Assembly: GCA_030268105.1 (NCBI GenBank)
Contig: BSDZ01000037.1
Span: 434,001 to 498,000, forward strand
DNA: 64,000 bases
Direction: 5' to 3'
DNA from: Volvox africanus
Taxonomy: Eukaryota; Chlorophyta; Chlorophyceae; Chlamydomonadales; Volvocaceae
Shown: positions 62,168 through 64,000 of the stretch, piece after piece
How the letters are laid out: the number at the start of each line of letters is the position of its first letter
Position numbering within the stretch: the first letter of the stretch is position 1
Translations under genes and position numbers: made by a program
Notes under the pieces: model-generated
What the model saw: the letters and a program-made list of their open reading frames with translations, nothing else
Databases searched by the model: none
Told to the model about the DNA's origin: nothing

Positions 62168-63621
62168 ACTTATCGAGAAAGTAGGTTTGTTTCTTTTAAG
62201 TCAATCTATGCACGATATGTGGCAATACGGTTAGTATAGTAATCGGCTGGATATGCAATATTAGTTCATTATAATCTCAAGGGATTCCAGCTGATTCCTT
62301 GGTTAGCTACTGCGTAAAGCGTGCCGTGCACGCATTGAAGAAAAGCGCACCCTACCCGCATCCCTGGGGTACGCCGTATTACTTTTTTCCTATTCTTAAA
62401 CCTTGTATGTTTCCTTATTTGTCTAACATAGCCAACAACAACCGGGGAGTGAACATATAGACTCGATGAGCTAAGCATTTTCTTACGATGGAAAGCAGGC
62501 ACAGGCGTTGTTCTGGAAATATGTTCCTGCATGGGGACATGGAGAGCGCATACAGTGCATGGGGCGGCCTCGATTAGGGCTTACACGCTGAGAAATGAAG
62601 GGTAGAATGGGCCCTGGGACTTTTGGTACGCCTACGCGCAGGTTGAGGAGCGACACAATCATGGTACACGCGACCAGTAATAACCGCAAAATCATTTTCC
62701 GCTGTCATACCAAAAAATGCCTCCTTGAGATCAGCTCGCACGACGTTCAGCCCATACAAGGACTCGTGTTTCGTCGTGCAAGGAACCTTGGTGTACAGGT
62801 AACCGATACACAGTAGCTGGATGCCGCATAGGCCTTACATCCACGTGCGTGGGTTTTTCCACTGCACAGCAAGGATCATCTGATGGCGTTACCTTTCGGA
62901 CACATAACGATAACGATAACGGACGTGAAGAGCAAGAAGCATGGCCCCCTTTTATTGCCTTGTTTTCAGCTCAGACCGCCCCCTCCCAGGCGGTGACATC
63001 AACGATGCAAGCCACAGTATTACCTCTAGGACTAGGCAAGAAGCGCAGCTGGCTGTAGATCCAGATCACGACATGCACATCACGTATTGGCCTAACCGCC
63101 TGCTGCTGCCCTTGCGCAGCTTCCAATTGACAGCAACTTAGCACTTCGAAGGCAAGCAGACTGAATATATCAACACAGAAAATTGGACGACTCAAACAAA
63201 CAATAGGAAAGTAGACAGAAGGCCAGCATTGCACATGGGCTCCTTCTTCACGCGAGTCATTTTAACCTCCTCCCCTATAACTTAAAAGGACCAATGGGAC
63301 GACCCGTCTCGGTGGCCACCATAGCGGGATACCGATACCACTAGTGCAACCAGCCTGGAGAGTTCCATCTTTCATTACTGGCCACTGCAATCCATGAATC
63401 ATATCGCGGTGTACAGCAGTACCTGTCTGCCCAACCGGCGTACAACAGCGGCAACCAGCAGCTGGTTTAACAGTGTCCTATCTTACCACAAGTATACAAT
63501 AATGGAAGACAGCACTACAAAAGAGTAATGAAGCAGGAAATGCGGCAGCCATCGGTTGCCATATGGCCAAGTTACAGAATGGCCACCGATAAATCATTCA
63601 GGCAATATTTGAAAGCTATAG
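62168..63621. other. Mostly unassigned DNA near the right edge
   Basis: It contains the 5' flank of the J-domain/ferredoxin gene, an exon-like stretch on the minus strand (about 62763-62640) and a minus-strand ORF (62971-63234) with the readable segment DVHVVIWIYSQLRFL. No gene could be assembled. Confidence 0.4.
62640..62763 (-). other. Exon-like stretch, unknown
   Basis: On the minus strand one frame reads SLYGLNVVRADLKEAFFGMT and then ENDFAVITGRVYHDCVAP, bounded by a CACGAG acceptor-like site and a GTAGGC donor-like site. The composition is strongly protein-like, but the family was not recognised and partner exons are not evident. Confidence 0.35.
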
Positions 63622-64000
63622 CAACGGATCAGTGGGTGGATTGAAATAGACACCCCTCATGGTAGAGTTAGCCCAAATATCGTGGCAATGCGGCATGGGC
63701 ATATCATAGCTGTGAAGTCAGGGCCAGGGGGACCGCGGCAAGGGGATGTATACATGGCCATGATCGTCAGGCGTTTGGGATGGAGATGGCCAGGGGACTC
63801 AGGTATAGTGCCTCTCTACAACCTCACGGTAAGCCAAGCTACTCAGCTGCAAGGGGTTTCAACAGCGGAGGAGCGATTGGAGCTCTTGTCAGCTTTTGTG
63901 CAGGAGGCGCAAGGGATGCCAACAGACGGACCAACTCCTCCCTGTCCTGTCACTGACCTCCAGCGCTTTCAGGCAACCCTAGACAGGCTGTGGACAGCAG
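63622..64000 (+). CDS. Partial ORF running off the right edge
   Basis: From the codon after a TAG at 63619 the frame stays open for 126 codons to the end of the window; the first ATG in frame is at 63688. Readable parts are GRVSPNIVAMRHGHIIAVKS, GDVYMAMIVRRLGWRWPGDS, GIVPLYNLTVSQATQLQG and STAEERLELLSAFVQEAQG. The balanced composition and absence of low complexity suggest real coding sequence. It may be an exon of an ordinary gene or part of a transposable-element protein. The family is not recognised and the 3' end is outside the window. Confidence 0.5.

Overview
The window is nuclear DNA from a eukaryote, most likely a chlorophyte green alga and probably a volvocine or other chlamydomonadalean. 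The genes are split into many short exons with GT-AG introns. The DNA is moderately GC-rich and full of microsatellites. TGTAA, the poly(A) signal typical of that group, lies downstream of several gene ends. One gene encodes the J-domain plus ferredoxin fusion known from chlorophyte chloroplasts, and another a sulfatase of the type common in these algae. I saw no rRNA, CRISPR array or bacterial-type operon. I assembled gene models by matching splice phases by eye; none is backed by transcripts.

Layout. 1-3.0 kb: sulfatase gene on the minus strand, apparently truncated. 3.0-7.5 kb: no convincing gene. 7.6-10.25 kb: a membrane-anchored GNAT-like N-terminal exon, a dispersed repeat and a small three-exon candidate. 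11.2-21.6 kb: an 18-exon plus-strand gene for a 1147-residue leucine-rich-repeat (LRR) protein with a polyproline tail. 21.6-25.9 kb: mostly non-coding, with a few orphan exon-like stretches. 25.97-41.65 kb: a 20-exon minus-strand gene for an 1867-residue protein. It has a disordered N-terminus, an LRR domain of a different class, then three copies of an unnamed module alternating with two DUF4476-like domains; several introns are filled with tandem repeats. 41.96-43.5 kb: the 3' part of another minus-strand gene. 43.6-46.3 kb: an AT-rich orphan ORF and a decayed Ty3/gypsy retrotransposon. 46.85-53.2 kb: a nine-exon plus-strand IQ-motif coiled-coil gene. 53.3-57.9 kb: mostly non-coding, with a second copy of the dispersed repeat. 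57.9-62.2 kb: the eight-exon minus-strand J-domain/ferredoxin gene. 62.2-64 kb: a possible exon and an ORF that runs off the right edge.

The genes do not form an obvious pathway. The two LRR genes converge on 21.6-26 kb and use different LRR classes, so they are unlikely to be recent duplicates. The most unusual content is the module/DUF4476 alternation in the large minus-strand gene and the roughly 820-bp (GGGACA)n tract in one of its introns, which stays open in frame with the preceding exon.
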